From: Desulfovibrio sp. UCD-KL4C
GTDB taxonomy: Bacteria > Desulfobacterota > Desulfovibrionia > Desulfovibrionales > Desulfovibrionaceae
Assembly: GCF_006210265.1 (NCBI RefSeq)
Contig: NZ_VCNC01000003.1
Coordinates: forward strand, 124,001 to 188,000
DNA length: 64,000 nucleotides
Direction of reading: 5' to 3'
Shown piece after piece: positions 25,490-33,950 of the stretch. Under the pieces are notes generated by a model. That model was not told the DNA's origin. It did no database searches and saw only the letters and a program-made list of their open reading frames with translations. Position 1 is the stretch's first letter. Each line of letters starts with the position of its first letter. The position numbers and the translations under genes were made by a program.

Positions 25490-26680
25490 TTAAAGGCCGC
25501 TTTTGATCACCATATCCGTAATCGGTCCTCGTGACTTTTCACCTTTAAGGACCATGTGTGCGTATTCTTTATTGTTTTTAAGCTTCTTGACTACCCAGTT
25601 GAGTCCGTTGTTGCTCTCATTGAGATATGGGTTGTCAACCTGCCGGGTATCTCCAAGGCATAAGCATTTGACCCCTTCCCCCATACGCGTAAGCATGGCA
25701 CGGACTTCTGCCCGAGACATGTTCTGCATCTCATCGATTATTACAATACAGTTGTCCAGGTTCATGCCTCGAATATAGGCTATAGGTAGAATTTCAAATT
25801 TCTTTTGGTTAAAGCGGTATTGGTCAGAATCGTTGTCTAAAAAAATTCTGTTTGCTGGTCGTTGTTCGTGCAATTTTACCGCTAAATCTTTTATATAACG
25901 TGTGTAAGGTTGCATCTTTTCTTCTACATTACCGGGCAGAAAACCCATTTTTGCACCGATTTCCCAAATAGGTTTCACCAGATAAACTTTTTCATATGGG
26001 TTATCTTTTTTTTCAAGAGCTAAGTATAAGGCCGAGGCTAAAGCTAGAAATGTTTTTCCGTATCCAGCTTCTGACTGAATTGAGACAAGATTTATGTCAT
26101 TGTTAAGCATCAGTTCAAGAGCAAGATTTTGATAAATGTTTCTAGGTTTAACACCCCATACATTGTGTGTGTATGATATTTGTTTATTTCCGTCTGCTCC
26201 ATAAAAAATAGGTGTACCGTTTTCCCAGCGAAAGCAGTTGGTAATGGGGGCTTCACCTTCTTCAATAAATCCAGTGTACAGTTGAGAGTCAGAACGGAAC
26301 GGGTTGGAATCTTTGTATCCTTCACATTTCAGATTGTATAAACCTGCTTTAATTTGAAGGATGCGATCATTTGTTACGAGAATAGGTTCTTCAATTTCAC
26401 TGTGGAATGTTTCTTTAAGTATGCGGTCATCGGCTGTACCATCTGTAAGTGTTTCTGCAAATTCGGGCCTGAAGACAGTGAGAAGGTCATCGTTTAAAAT
26501 TAATTTAACTGCCTGCGCTACAATGTGTCCGACACGGGGGTCCCGCTTAAGTTTGTCCAGTTCCGTCAGTACGGTGTACGGGATGTGAATTTTGTTTTCC
26601 ACCCCGTTTCTAAGAGTTGCAATGCATTTAGGATTTTCAATAAGCACATTTGTGTCTAATACAAAGTTCTTCTGTCCCAT
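25490..26680 (-). CDS. PIN-PhoH fusion: RNase and AAA ATPase
   Basis: A 396-residue protein. The N-terminal PIN nuclease domain (about 1-135) starts with NFVLDTNVLIENP and has LTELDKLK. It is joined to a PhoH-type P-loop ATPase with Walker A SEAGYGKT and Walker B CIVIIDEMQN, then GDTRQVDNPYL. Such PhoH2-type proteins are reported RNA helicase/ribonucleases in other bacteria. No antitoxin-like gene precedes it, so it stands alone here. The ATG is preceded by a GAGG-like site on the complement strand, about seven bases away (GAGGTCTTATG). Confidence 0.93.
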   Translation of the reverse strand: MGQKNFVLDTNVLIENPKCIATLRNGVENKIHIPYTVLTELDKLKRDPRVGHIVAQAVKLILNDDLLTVFRPEFAETLTDGTADDRILKETFHSEIEEPILVTNDRILQIKAGLYNLKCEGYKDSNPFRSDSQLYTGFIEEGEAPITNCFRWENGTPIFYGADGNKQISYTHNVWGVKPRNIYQNLALELMLNNDINLVSIQSEAGYGKTFLALASALYLALEKKDNPYEKVYLVKPIWEIGAKMGFLPGNVEEKMQPYTRYIKDLAVKLHEQRPANRIFLDNDSDQYRFNQKKFEILPIAYIRGMNLDNCIVIIDEMQNMSRAEVRAMLTRMGEGVKCLCLGDTRQVDNPYLNESNNGLNWVVKKLKNNKEYAHMVLKGEKSRGPITDMVIKSGL

Positions 26681-26701
26681 AAGACCTCAACTCGGTTGTA
26701 G

Positions 26702-26742
26702 TTTTTTTTTAAAATAAAAAAGGCGATTCTAAAGAATCGCCT
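26702..26742 (-). terminator. Intrinsic terminator after the moeA unit
   Basis: On the complement strand a perfect stem AGGCGATTCT/AGAATCGCCT (26733-26742 with 26721-26730, loop of two bases) is followed by a T-rich run at 26702-26720. It ends the leftward transcript containing mobA and moeA. Confidence 0.88.
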
Positions 26743-26952
26743 AAAAAATAATTTCAATGTGTTCCGCGAAGTACAACTGGAAATGTTGCATGATTCTCCT
26801 GTCGTTTTGCTTTCATGATGCAAGAGTACAGGTGATATTACTTAAAGTACTCCCGATAATGTAACAAACAAGTTACTGTTATGATAACAAATCTTTTTTA
26901 ATGATGGAAGGATGAATGTGAGTAAGGGGTTATAAAAATAATGATTAATCGT

Positions 26953-28194
26953 TTAAGACGATTTGATAACTTCGACAAGTTCACCTGCTTCAAGTGTTTC
27001 TGAATCCGGTGGAATTGTAATTATGCCATTTGCACTGCACATTAATTTTCTTGTTGATATGTTGCGGCTGTCGAGCGGGTTGGCTTTAATGAATCCTTTT
27101 TTTTCGGTAATCAGGCATGGAATAAATTTTTCACGTCCTTTGGCTCCTTTTACAGAGGTTTCGAGTGTGGCTAACGTTGTGCTGAATACCTCTGGTAGTC
27201 TTGAAAGGATATTTAGAGTAGGTTTTATAATAGTATGGAAAGCCAATTGAACTGCATTTGGAGGGCCGGGAAGTCCTAAAATCGTGGTGTTTTCCAGCTT
27301 AAACGCAAAGATTGATTTAGCAGGATGTATTGATAATCCTTTGAAAAGCGGAATTCCTCCAGCATTTTTTATTGAATTAAAAACAAAATCTCTATTACCC
27401 GGTCCGGTTCCGCCTGTGGTGATGATAAGGTTCGATTTACTGTTTCTTTTAACTGCCTTAGCAATGGCTTCCGGTGAATTCTCACAGGTCGATATGACAA
27501 CCCCTGCTGTTCCAGCCCCTTCACACAATCCTTTCATTAAAATCAGGTTGTCGGCAGGTATCAAACCTTCCGGTCCTGTTTCAGACGGGCTGCAAAGTTC
27601 ATTGCCCACTGCTAATACGGAGGCTTCAGGCATTTTGCGAACGCGGATATGATGTTTTCCAGCGTATGCAAGGAGGGCTGCTGTACAAGCTGAAATACGA
27701 GTGTTTTCAGCAACGAGCATTTCTCCTCGCATTACATCTGAACCTGCGGGACGAATGAAAGATCCTTTCTTAACTGGAGAAGGTACTGAAATTGTATCGC
27801 CTGAAATTTTAACCTGCTCAAATGGAATAACGCAGTCACAACCTTGCGGAATTATTCCTCCGGTCAGAATTTTAATACTGCTGCTTATTCGTATTTTCTT
27901 TGCCCTGGCGGATGACGGTCGTATTTCACCTGAAACTGTGAAAACCGCAGGAGCGTCAATTGTCGCTGAAAATGTTTTGTCGGCTGTGAGCGCGAAACCA
28001 TCCATTGCAGATCTGTCCTGTTCGGGCATAGACGTATCACTGTAAATGGTCTGAGTTGCAACGCGCCCGCAACAATTTGTCACAGGAATAGTTTCTTCAG
28101 CAACTTGCGCAATCTCTTTCAGAAGAATTTTTAAGCATTCCTGACGGGTGATATTTTTCGGAAACATTGTTTCTTTTTCTAGTTCATGTTGCAT
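26953..28194 (-). CDS. moeA: Molybdopterin molybdenumtransferase MoeA
   Basis: A 413-residue MoeA of standard length, which inserts molybdate into molybdopterin-adenylate in the cytoplasm. The MoeA-type MPT-binding features are present: MDGFALTA in the N-terminal half, TGGIIPQGCDCVIPFE, and ITTGGTGPGNRDFVFN followed by SIHPAKSIFAF and GLPGPPNAVQ. The tail has the usual domain IV strands. The ATG at 28194 overlaps the mobA stop codon by 16 bases. An alternative ATG is at 28167. The C-terminus has no extra domain. Confidence 0.94.
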   Translation of the reverse strand: MQHELEKETMFPKNITRQECLKILLKEIAQVAEETIPVTNCCGRVATQTIYSDTSMPEQDRSAMDGFALTADKTFSATIDAPAVFTVSGEIRPSSARAKKIRISSSIKILTGGIIPQGCDCVIPFEQVKISGDTISVPSPVKKGSFIRPAGSDVMRGEMLVAENTRISACTAALLAYAGKHHIRVRKMPEASVLAVGNELCSPSETGPEGLIPADNLILMKGLCEGAGTAGVVISTCENSPEAIAKAVKRNSKSNLIITTGGTGPGNRDFVFNSIKNAGGIPLFKGLSIHPAKSIFAFKLENTTILGLPGPPNAVQLAFHTIIKPTLNILSRLPEVFSTTLATLETSVKGAKGREKFIPCLITEKKGFIKANPLDSRNISTRKLMCSANGIITIPPDSETLEAGELVEVIKSS

Positions 28195-28832
28195 TTAACA
28201 GCTCTCTTACATGCCTTGCTGAGTTCTTCCGGCGTGTTTACATTGATAAATGATTCGAGATCCTGATCGTGTTGCTGGAGAATTTCTACTTCAACAGTAT
28301 GAACTTTTACTTCTGGGAAGAATCTGATGATTTGAAGAATTCCGTTATCAAGATTTTTTTCAATAAATGGAAGGCAGCGTTTTGAGTATACAGCGCAAAG
28401 TGGTTCGTATCGTTTGTTGTTGCGAATTGGTATCAAAACGTCATCAGATGGATCCAATAATGAGATTAGTTTTGTAACGAGATTTTTATTCAAGAAAGGT
28501 GAGTCGCAGGCAGTAATGAAAACATGTTCCGTTTTAGCGTGGCTTAATGCAGCATGCACCCCTGTAAGAGAACTGCGTTGCTGATAGATATCGCCGGCAA
28601 GTCTGATATTTAAATTCGGGTGGTTTTCAGGAGTTCTGGTAATGACAAAAATTTCGCTGAAAAGTTCTGATAATTGACGGATAATTCTGCTGATTATTTT
28701 TTCACCGGAAATCTCAAGGCATGATTTGTCCTTGTGCCCCATGCGACTTCCTTCTCCGCCAGCTAAAATAGCTGCGCTTATTTTATTCTCTGTAGGTAAC
28801 TTTTTCGAGAGCATAAATAATATTGGGGTCAT
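28179..28832 (-). CDS. mobA: Molybdenum cofactor guanylyltransferase MobA
   Basis: A 217-residue nucleotidyltransferase that adds GMP to the Mo-cofactor to make the bis-MGD type used by formate dehydrogenases. The nucleotide-binding loop AAILAGGEGSRMGHKDKS is intact, with the magnesium-binding CDSP motif (TACDSPFL) after it. It is shorter at the C-terminus than many homologues. The gene overlaps both neighbours: 50 bases with the HD gene upstream and 16 with moeA downstream. The ribosome binding site is weak, so coupling to the upstream gene is likely. M7 (28814) is an alternative start. Confidence 0.92.
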   Translation of the reverse strand: MTPILFMLSKKLPTENKISAAILAGGEGSRMGHKDKSCLEISGEKIISRIIRQLSELFSEIFVITRTPENHPNLNIRLAGDIYQQRSSLTGVHAALSHAKTEHVFITACDSPFLNKNLVTKLISLLDPSDDVLIPIRNNKRYEPLCAVYSKRCLPFIEKNLDNGILQIIRFFPEVKVHTVEVEILQQHDQDLESFINVNTPEELSKACKRAVKCNMN

Positions 28833-29775
28833 ATAAATATGACTCTTTGTATAGTGCTTTTAAAGCGTCGACAGTTGTCATGCACTTTTTACCAGGCCTA
28901 ATCATTGTCATTGCCACAAAAGAATCCACAGCGCCACACAGTTTTCCAAGCCATGAAATTTTTTCGCTCGTAACCCCGCGCGGGTATCCTGATCCGTCCA
29001 TTCTTTCATGATGTTCAAGGATAGCTCTAAGAGATGTTTTAGTAAGAGATTTTGTCATGCTTAGAATTTCAACGGAACTGATGGGGTGATTACGTATGCG
29101 TTTTTGTTCATCAATGCTTAACGAAAATTCTTTGCCCAGTACAAAGTCAGGCAGGCAGCTCATTCCTACATCACAAAGAAACAGGGCTACAAGGTATTCT
29201 ATGAAAGAATCAAGGTCTGGCTTACCTTCTCTGCCATGCAGGCATATTCCTGCGCCTATGATTCCGTTTGAAATTGATTTGTTGGTAAGTGAGTGCTGCT
29301 TATCTAAGTGCGGAATTATGTGCCAGATTATATTAGGTTTGTCGTGCATAAGCTCTCCGGCAGCGAGCAGTGTAGAGTAGAAATCGGGAAAGTTTTTTTT
29401 GATAGAATCTTTGAAAATTTTGTTGGAAGCCTCTTTGAGTGCTTCAACAATAATCAATGCCATGTCTTCCTCAGAGATAGAGTTCGCCATGTCAGCAATG
29501 ACTGTTTCTAAGTTAGCACAAAAATAAGGTCGACAATCAGCAATGTCGGTGTTTTTTATGAAAATAAGATCTTTGCTACACTCTTTGAATATTCTTTTTT
29601 TGTCTGCGCTGACAATTGTTTTTCCAGGGGTTGTCGCAGCAGAAAAATTTCCTGTTTGCGGATTCATCCTGTATAAGCAGAAGGGAAGTCCTGATTTAGG
29701 AAGAAATTTGAAAATATCACTTGATATTGAACAGAAATTTTCTTCTGCCATCTGGTCTTTTTTCACCATATTCAT
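28783..29775 (-). CDS. HD-GYP-like protein with a degenerate HD motif
   Basis: A 330-residue protein. A family-unknown N-terminal half (1-160) is followed by an HD-GYP domain (about 165-325). The GYP side is intact, HHERMDGSGYPRG at 255-267 and RNHP at 228-231. The HD doublet reads C201-D202 in FLCDVGMSCLPD where the family has HDIGK: the metal-binding His is Cys and the Lys is Met. It may therefore lack phosphodiesterase activity or use an altered metal site. It is the first gene of a tightly overlapping set with mobA and moeA, an unexpected partnership. Alternative starts at M3 and M9 are possible. Confidence 0.85.
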   Translation of the reverse strand: MNMVKKDQMAEENFCSISSDIFKFLPKSGLPFCLYRMNPQTGNFSAATTPGKTIVSADKKRIFKECSKDLIFIKNTDIADCRPYFCANLETVIADMANSISEEDMALIIVEALKEASNKIFKDSIKKNFPDFYSTLLAAGELMHDKPNIIWHIIPHLDKQHSLTNKSISNGIIGAGICLHGREGKPDLDSFIEYLVALFLCDVGMSCLPDFVLGKEFSLSIDEQKRIRNHPISSVEILSMTKSLTKTSLRAILEHHERMDGSGYPRGVTSEKISWLGKLCGAVDSFVAMTMIRPGKKCMTTVDALKALYKESYLYDPNIIYALEKVTYRE

Positions 29776-30346
29776 GCTTCGGGCTCACTTTAATTGAATA
29801 CAGATTGCTAAGGAATATTTGGGCTATTTCCCAGCTTCATAACTTTAAAATATATTATCATCAAAGTTGAGCCAAGGGCAATGGTTCATATTCAGTAATA
29901 AAAATCAAGAAATTCTTTACTTATGTTTTTATTATGTTTTCTGAAGGTCTCTATTTATCCTAACTCAGGTTGTAAAAAAGATTTTAATTGTGTCTTTTGA
30001 GTGAAAAATAGCAACATTTGAAGTGTCGTAATCTTTCCAAAGGTTATATATTCCAGATGTTGCTTGCGAATTTGTTCGTTGTGGAGTTATTTTTTTAATA
30101 TATTGAATGGGAAGGGTGTTTTTAAGTTTTTTTTAAATTTTTCTCATATTCTAGCAGTAAAGTGTGCGTTCAATTCTTGCAATGACCACCGTACTCTGAC
30201 TATATTCATTTTCTGTTAGGATTAAATGGTCAAATTTAAACTGGACGAGTTAAAACTTCAGCAGAAATAAGTTTTGCTAACGTATCATTTTCCTCAGGAA
30301 ACGCACATCACCCCTTATAAATTTTAAAGGGGGTTCGGGAGAAAGT
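29776..30346. other. 571-base gap between divergent genes, with a leader hairpin
   Basis: The gap separates the HD-GYP-like gene (leftward) from the acyl-CoA synthetase gene (rightward). It is AT-rich with no open frame of note and no tRNA-like fold. The only clear structure is a hairpin CCCCTT/AAGGGG at 30311-30332, whose right arm ends five bases before the ribosome binding site GGGAG (30337-30341) of the rightward gene. It could influence translation of that gene. No clear promoter was identified. Confidence 0.5.
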
Positions 30347-32494
30347 TTGGATAGTCTTTTCACTCCATCATCAATTGCCGTTGTGGGCGCTTCGGCTGTT
30401 TCCGGTAAAATCGGAAATACGATTCTTACTAATCTTCAAAGTGCAGGATTCAAGGGAGAGCTGTGCCCGGTGAACTCCCGCGGCGGGACAATCTGTGGTC
30501 TGAAAGTTTATAAAAGTATATCCGAAATAGATCATCCTGTGGATTTAGCTGTAATAGCTGTCCCAAGAGAAGCTGTGCTGAGCGCGGTAAATGATCTGAT
30601 TAAAATAGGTGTCCGCTCGGTTGCAGTCCTTTCAGCCGGGTTTCGTGAAGTCGGTCGCGAAGGGTGGATACTTGAAAAACAAATTTCAGAACTTGCAGAA
30701 AAGAATAGTATTTATTTACTTGGCCCGAATTGTCTGGGATTTATAAATACATCCGCAAACGTAAATGCCTCTATTGCATCCGGTACTTTGTTGACCGGAA
30801 CAACTGCTTTTTTCTCGCAGTCTGGTTCATTATGTGTAGCTGTACTAGATTGGGCTTTAGAACATGAAATCGGGTTTTCAAAGTTTGTTAGCCTCGGGAA
30901 TAAGCCTGTTCTTAATGAATCTTCAATGATTGAGTATCTGGGCAATGATCCTGAAACAAAAGTCATTTTAGGTTACGTGGAAAATATTACTGACGGGCGC
31001 CGTTTTATGGAACAGGCCGTCAAAGTTTCCATGAAAAAACCTATTATCATGATGAAATCAGGAACAACTGCTGCCGGAGCCAGAGCAGCATCATCCCACA
31101 CCGGAGCTATTTCCGGTTCAGATCAGGCATGCGACGCGGCATTTCATCAGGCAGGGATTATCAGAGTTGATAGGCTGGAAGAACTGTTTAAGCTGGCTAA
31201 CGCTTTTTCATGTCAGGAATTACCTCTAGGGCCGAATTTAGGTATAATTACAAATTCAGGCGGTCCCGGCATTCTCGCAGCTGATGCGTGCGGAGAATCC
31301 AGCCTGCGTATGCCTTCTTTTTCTTTAGCTACCATTGCGGAATTGCAACCAATGCTACCTGGCTACGCATCAATTTATAATCCAGTTGATTTGTTACGGG
31401 AGGCCGATGCAGGACATTATTGCAAAGCTATAAAACTTATCGGTCTTGATCCGGCTATTAACAGTGTGCTGGTCATTGTTTCACCTTCAGATAATATGAA
31501 CTTAACGGAAGTTGCTGAAACCATTGCGATTTGTTCTTCTGAAATCAGTAAACCTGTTTTTTGCTGTTTAATGGGACGCAAGAACAGTGAAGAGGCAAGA
31601 AGTATTTTTTCAAAAGCTGGCGTTCCTGTTTATGACTTTCCTAAGCAGGCTGTCAGGGCTATGGACAGCATGTACAAATATGCGATTTGGAAAGGCCGAG
31701 CCTTACGAACTTTTGAAACACCTGATCGCGATTATGACGCCGCACGAGAGATTGTTGATTCCGCGTTACGCTCAGGTCGCTCAGAACTCGTGGAGTTTCA
31801 GGCTCGTGATATTGTTACAGCATATGGGTTACCAAGTCCTGACTCTGATTTGGCCCGCTGTGGAGATGAAGCCGTAGCCTTGGCTAAGAGATTGGGATTT
31901 CCGGTAGTTCTTAAGATTGCTTCTCCGGACATTTCATATAAGTCTGATGTAAACGGAGTCTGGCTTAATCTTAATACTGAGGATGAAGTCCGTAATGCAT
32001 TTTGGCAGATTACGGCTGAAGCTCAGCGACTTAAACCTGATGCATATATTGCGGGATGTCTTGTTCAGCAAATGGCTTCAAAGGATGCACGTGAAATCAT
32101 TATAGGTTTTCAGCGTGATGAACAGTTCGGACCACTGTTGATGTTTGGACTTGGTGGTGTTTACGTTGAGGTGTTAAAAGATATTTCGTACCGCCTTACA
32201 CCTCTTTCTGTTGAGGATGCGGCTGAAATGGTGCGTGAAATTCGTTCGTACATGTTGCTTAAAGGCGTCAGGGGTGGTGAACCTGCCGACTTTGATGCGA
32301 TAACAGATGTTTTGATAAGAATGTCTTGTCTGGCTGATGATTTTCCTGAAATATATGAAGCTGAATTTAATCCTGTACTTGTAAGTTCTGACGAAGCGTT
32401 GGTTGCTGATGCTCACATGACGATAGTCAAACTTCCATCTGACAGTAAAGAATCAGGTTTGAGTGTTGATGACGACCTTTCAAAGGAGGCATAA
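30347..32494 (+). CDS. ADP-forming acyl/acetyl-CoA synthetase, fused alpha and beta
   Basis: A 715-residue single-chain enzyme of the NDP-forming acyl-CoA synthetase family, which couples acyl-CoA hydrolysis to ATP formation. The N-terminal CoA-binding part begins SSIAVVGASAVSGKIGN. The phosphorylated histidine is in SSHTGAISGSD (alpha domains), and an ATP-grasp beta part occupies about 480-700 (GFPVVLKIASPDISYKSD, FGLGGVYVEVLKD). The start is TTG at 30347, with GGGAG five bases upstream. Its partner gene begins at the base directly after the stop codon. In this setting it may conserve energy from acetyl-CoA, or an aryl- or branched-chain acyl-CoA; the substrate cannot be read from sequence. 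Confidence 0.93.
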   Translation: MDSLFTPSSIAVVGASAVSGKIGNTILTNLQSAGFKGELCPVNSRGGTICGLKVYKSISEIDHPVDLAVIAVPREAVLSAVNDLIKIGVRSVAVLSAGFREVGREGWILEKQISELAEKNSIYLLGPNCLGFINTSANVNASIASGTLLTGTTAFFSQSGSLCVAVLDWALEHEIGFSKFVSLGNKPVLNESSMIEYLGNDPETKVILGYVENITDGRRFMEQAVKVSMKKPIIMMKSGTTAAGARAASSHTGAISGSDQACDAAFHQAGIIRVDRLEELFKLANAFSCQELPLGPNLGIITNSGGPGILAADACGESSLRMPSFSLATIAELQPMLPGYASIYNPVDLLREADAGHYCKAIKLIGLDPAINSVLVIVSPSDNMNLTEVAETIAICSSEISKPVFCCLMGRKNSEEARSIFSKAGVPVYDFPKQAVRAMDSMYKYAIWKGRALRTFETPDRDYDAAREIVDSALRSGRSELVEFQARDIVTAYGLPSPDSDLARCGDEAVALAKRLGFPVVLKIASPDISYKSDVNGVWLNLNTEDEVRNAFWQITAEAQRLKPDAYIAGCLVQQMASKDAREIIIGFQRDEQFGPLLMFGLGGVYVEVLKDISYRLTPLSVEDAAEMVREIRSYMLLKGVRGGEPADFDAITDVLIRMSCLADDFPEIYEAEFNPVLVSSDEALVADAHMTIVKLPSDSKESGLSVDDDLSKEA

Positions 32495-33559
32495 ATGGTA
32501 GGTATTTATATAGGTTCTACAACCGGATACTCGGGTAAGAATCTTTTGGCCATGTCTTTAGGATTGAAGTTTCGCAACAGTGGCTTCAATGTTGGCTATA
32601 TGAAACCTGTAGGGGCTGTTCCGCATATGGATGGAAACAGGCCGGGAGATGCCGATGCCGCCTTTATTCAAGAAGTGCTGGGACTTGAACAGGACCCTGA
32701 AAAAGTTACCCCTGTACTAGTTACAAGAGATTTCACAATAAAAGCTTTTACTGAAGATCTCGGAGATTTGAAGCCTAAAATTATAGAATCATACGCGGAA
32801 CTCAGTCAGGACAAAGATGTTATGATTATAGGCGGATCAGGAAGCTTTTTGAGCTCTGGTAATTATTGCGGAGTAAGTGGGCCTGATGTGGCTGGAGCTC
32901 TCGGGGCAAAAACAATCCTGATTGACCGCTATTCCAAGGAACTCAAGTATGACTATGTTCTTCGTGTTCAAAGAGATCTCGGCGATGATTTTCTCGGGGT
33001 AGTCTTTAATGATGTGCCGGATCACTATATGGATGAACTTAAATCTCTGCTTATTCCTTTTCTTGAGAAAAAAGGCGTTAGAATTCTCGGTATAATTCCG
33101 CGTGATCCTCTTATGGGAGCGATCAAAGTCAGCGATCTTGCAGAGCGTCTGTTTGGAAAAATTATTTCTGCACATGCAAAAGCGGACAGAGTCGTTGAGA
33201 ATTTTTTAATCGGAACCATGCAAGTCGAAAACTTCATTACCCATTTCAGACGGCATAAAAATTCAGCCGTAATTGTCGGTGGCGACAGGGCTGACGTGCA
33301 GCTTGTCGCTCTGGAAGGGAACTGTCCGTGTCTTATTCTAACTGGTAATCTTTACCCTAATGATATAATTTTAACCCGTTCTGAAGTCCTAGAAATTCCC
33401 GTTATTGTAGTGCGTGATGATACATATTCGGTTGCCAAAAAAATGGAAGCAATTCAGGAAAGTTATAAGTTAAGGGACATGATTAAAATTAATCACGGAG
33501 CCAGCCTCGTTAACTCAGAATTGGATTATGACTATATTTTTGATAAATTGGAACTATAA
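32495..33559 (+). CDS. Phosphotransacetylase N-terminal-like P-loop/DRTGG protein
   Basis: A 354-residue protein without a Pta catalytic domain. Residues 1-210 resemble a BioD-like P-loop domain (GSTTGYSGKNLLA at 7-19, then MKPVGAVP). Residues about 220-330 match the DRTGG regulatory domain (AVIVGGDRADVQLVALE). The same two domains form the N-terminal, non-catalytic half of long phosphotransacetylases. It begins directly after the stop codon of the acyl-CoA synthetase gene, with AAAGGAGG inside that gene's end. A regulatory or nucleotide-sensing partner for the synthetase is a reasonable inference. No enzyme activity is claimed. Confidence 0.85.
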   Translation: MVGIYIGSTTGYSGKNLLAMSLGLKFRNSGFNVGYMKPVGAVPHMDGNRPGDADAAFIQEVLGLEQDPEKVTPVLVTRDFTIKAFTEDLGDLKPKIIESYAELSQDKDVMIIGGSGSFLSSGNYCGVSGPDVAGALGAKTILIDRYSKELKYDYVLRVQRDLGDDFLGVVFNDVPDHYMDELKSLLIPFLEKKGVRILGIIPRDPLMGAIKVSDLAERLFGKIISAHAKADRVVENFLIGTMQVENFITHFRRHKNSAVIVGGDRADVQLVALEGNCPCLILTGNLYPNDIILTRSEVLEIPVIVVRDDTYSVAKKMEAIQESYKLRDMIKINHGASLVNSELDYDYIFDKLEL

Positions 33560-33950
33560 AAACCTACTGCTATAGTAGGAATAAAAATATATACCTTCTT
33601 AATTTATGGTTGTAATTATGTGTTTGGTGATAGGTTTAAAATGGTTAAATTGCTGTTTTATAAAGGTTTATATTGAGGATAATTGTAGAGCTTAACTATG
33701 GTTATCCTTTTTTATTGTGAATAATTAGACAAACAATCCTCATAGTTACTATTGTCCTGATCTGTAAAATATGCGATTTAACCACCAGTTATAAGTTCAG
33801 AGAGGTCTTTGAGCTTATGTGGTGACTTAGTTTAAACCAAGAGATGTGACTAAATTTGGTTAGAAAACAGGGTGCGTGGCACCCGAAAAACCGAGCGTGA
33901 TTTGGAAGTGTTGGCGGACACACCAGATTTTCGGAATGAGGAGGCATAAG
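33560..33950. terminator. 391-base gap: late terminator-like hairpin and tmc leader
   Basis: At 33676-33708 an AGGATAA/TTATCCT stem with a 19-base loop is followed by T-rich sequence to 33713, a weak terminator for the acyl-CoA synthetase unit. A smaller hairpin CCTACT/AGTAGG lies at 33563-33579 without a T-run. Further right, GGGTGC-GTG-GCACCC (33870-33884) is a short strong hairpin upstream of tmcD, whose ribosome binding site is GAGGAGG (33938-33944). No gene is seen in the gap. Confidence 0.5.

Noticed and set aside
27284-28045. Open frames antisense to moeA
   Set aside because: They are shadows of the moeA codons and lack ribosome binding sites or family matches.
28179-29775. Molybdenum cofactor riboswitch before mobA/moeA
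   Set aside because: The genes overlap an upstream coding region, leaving no leader in which the structure could form.
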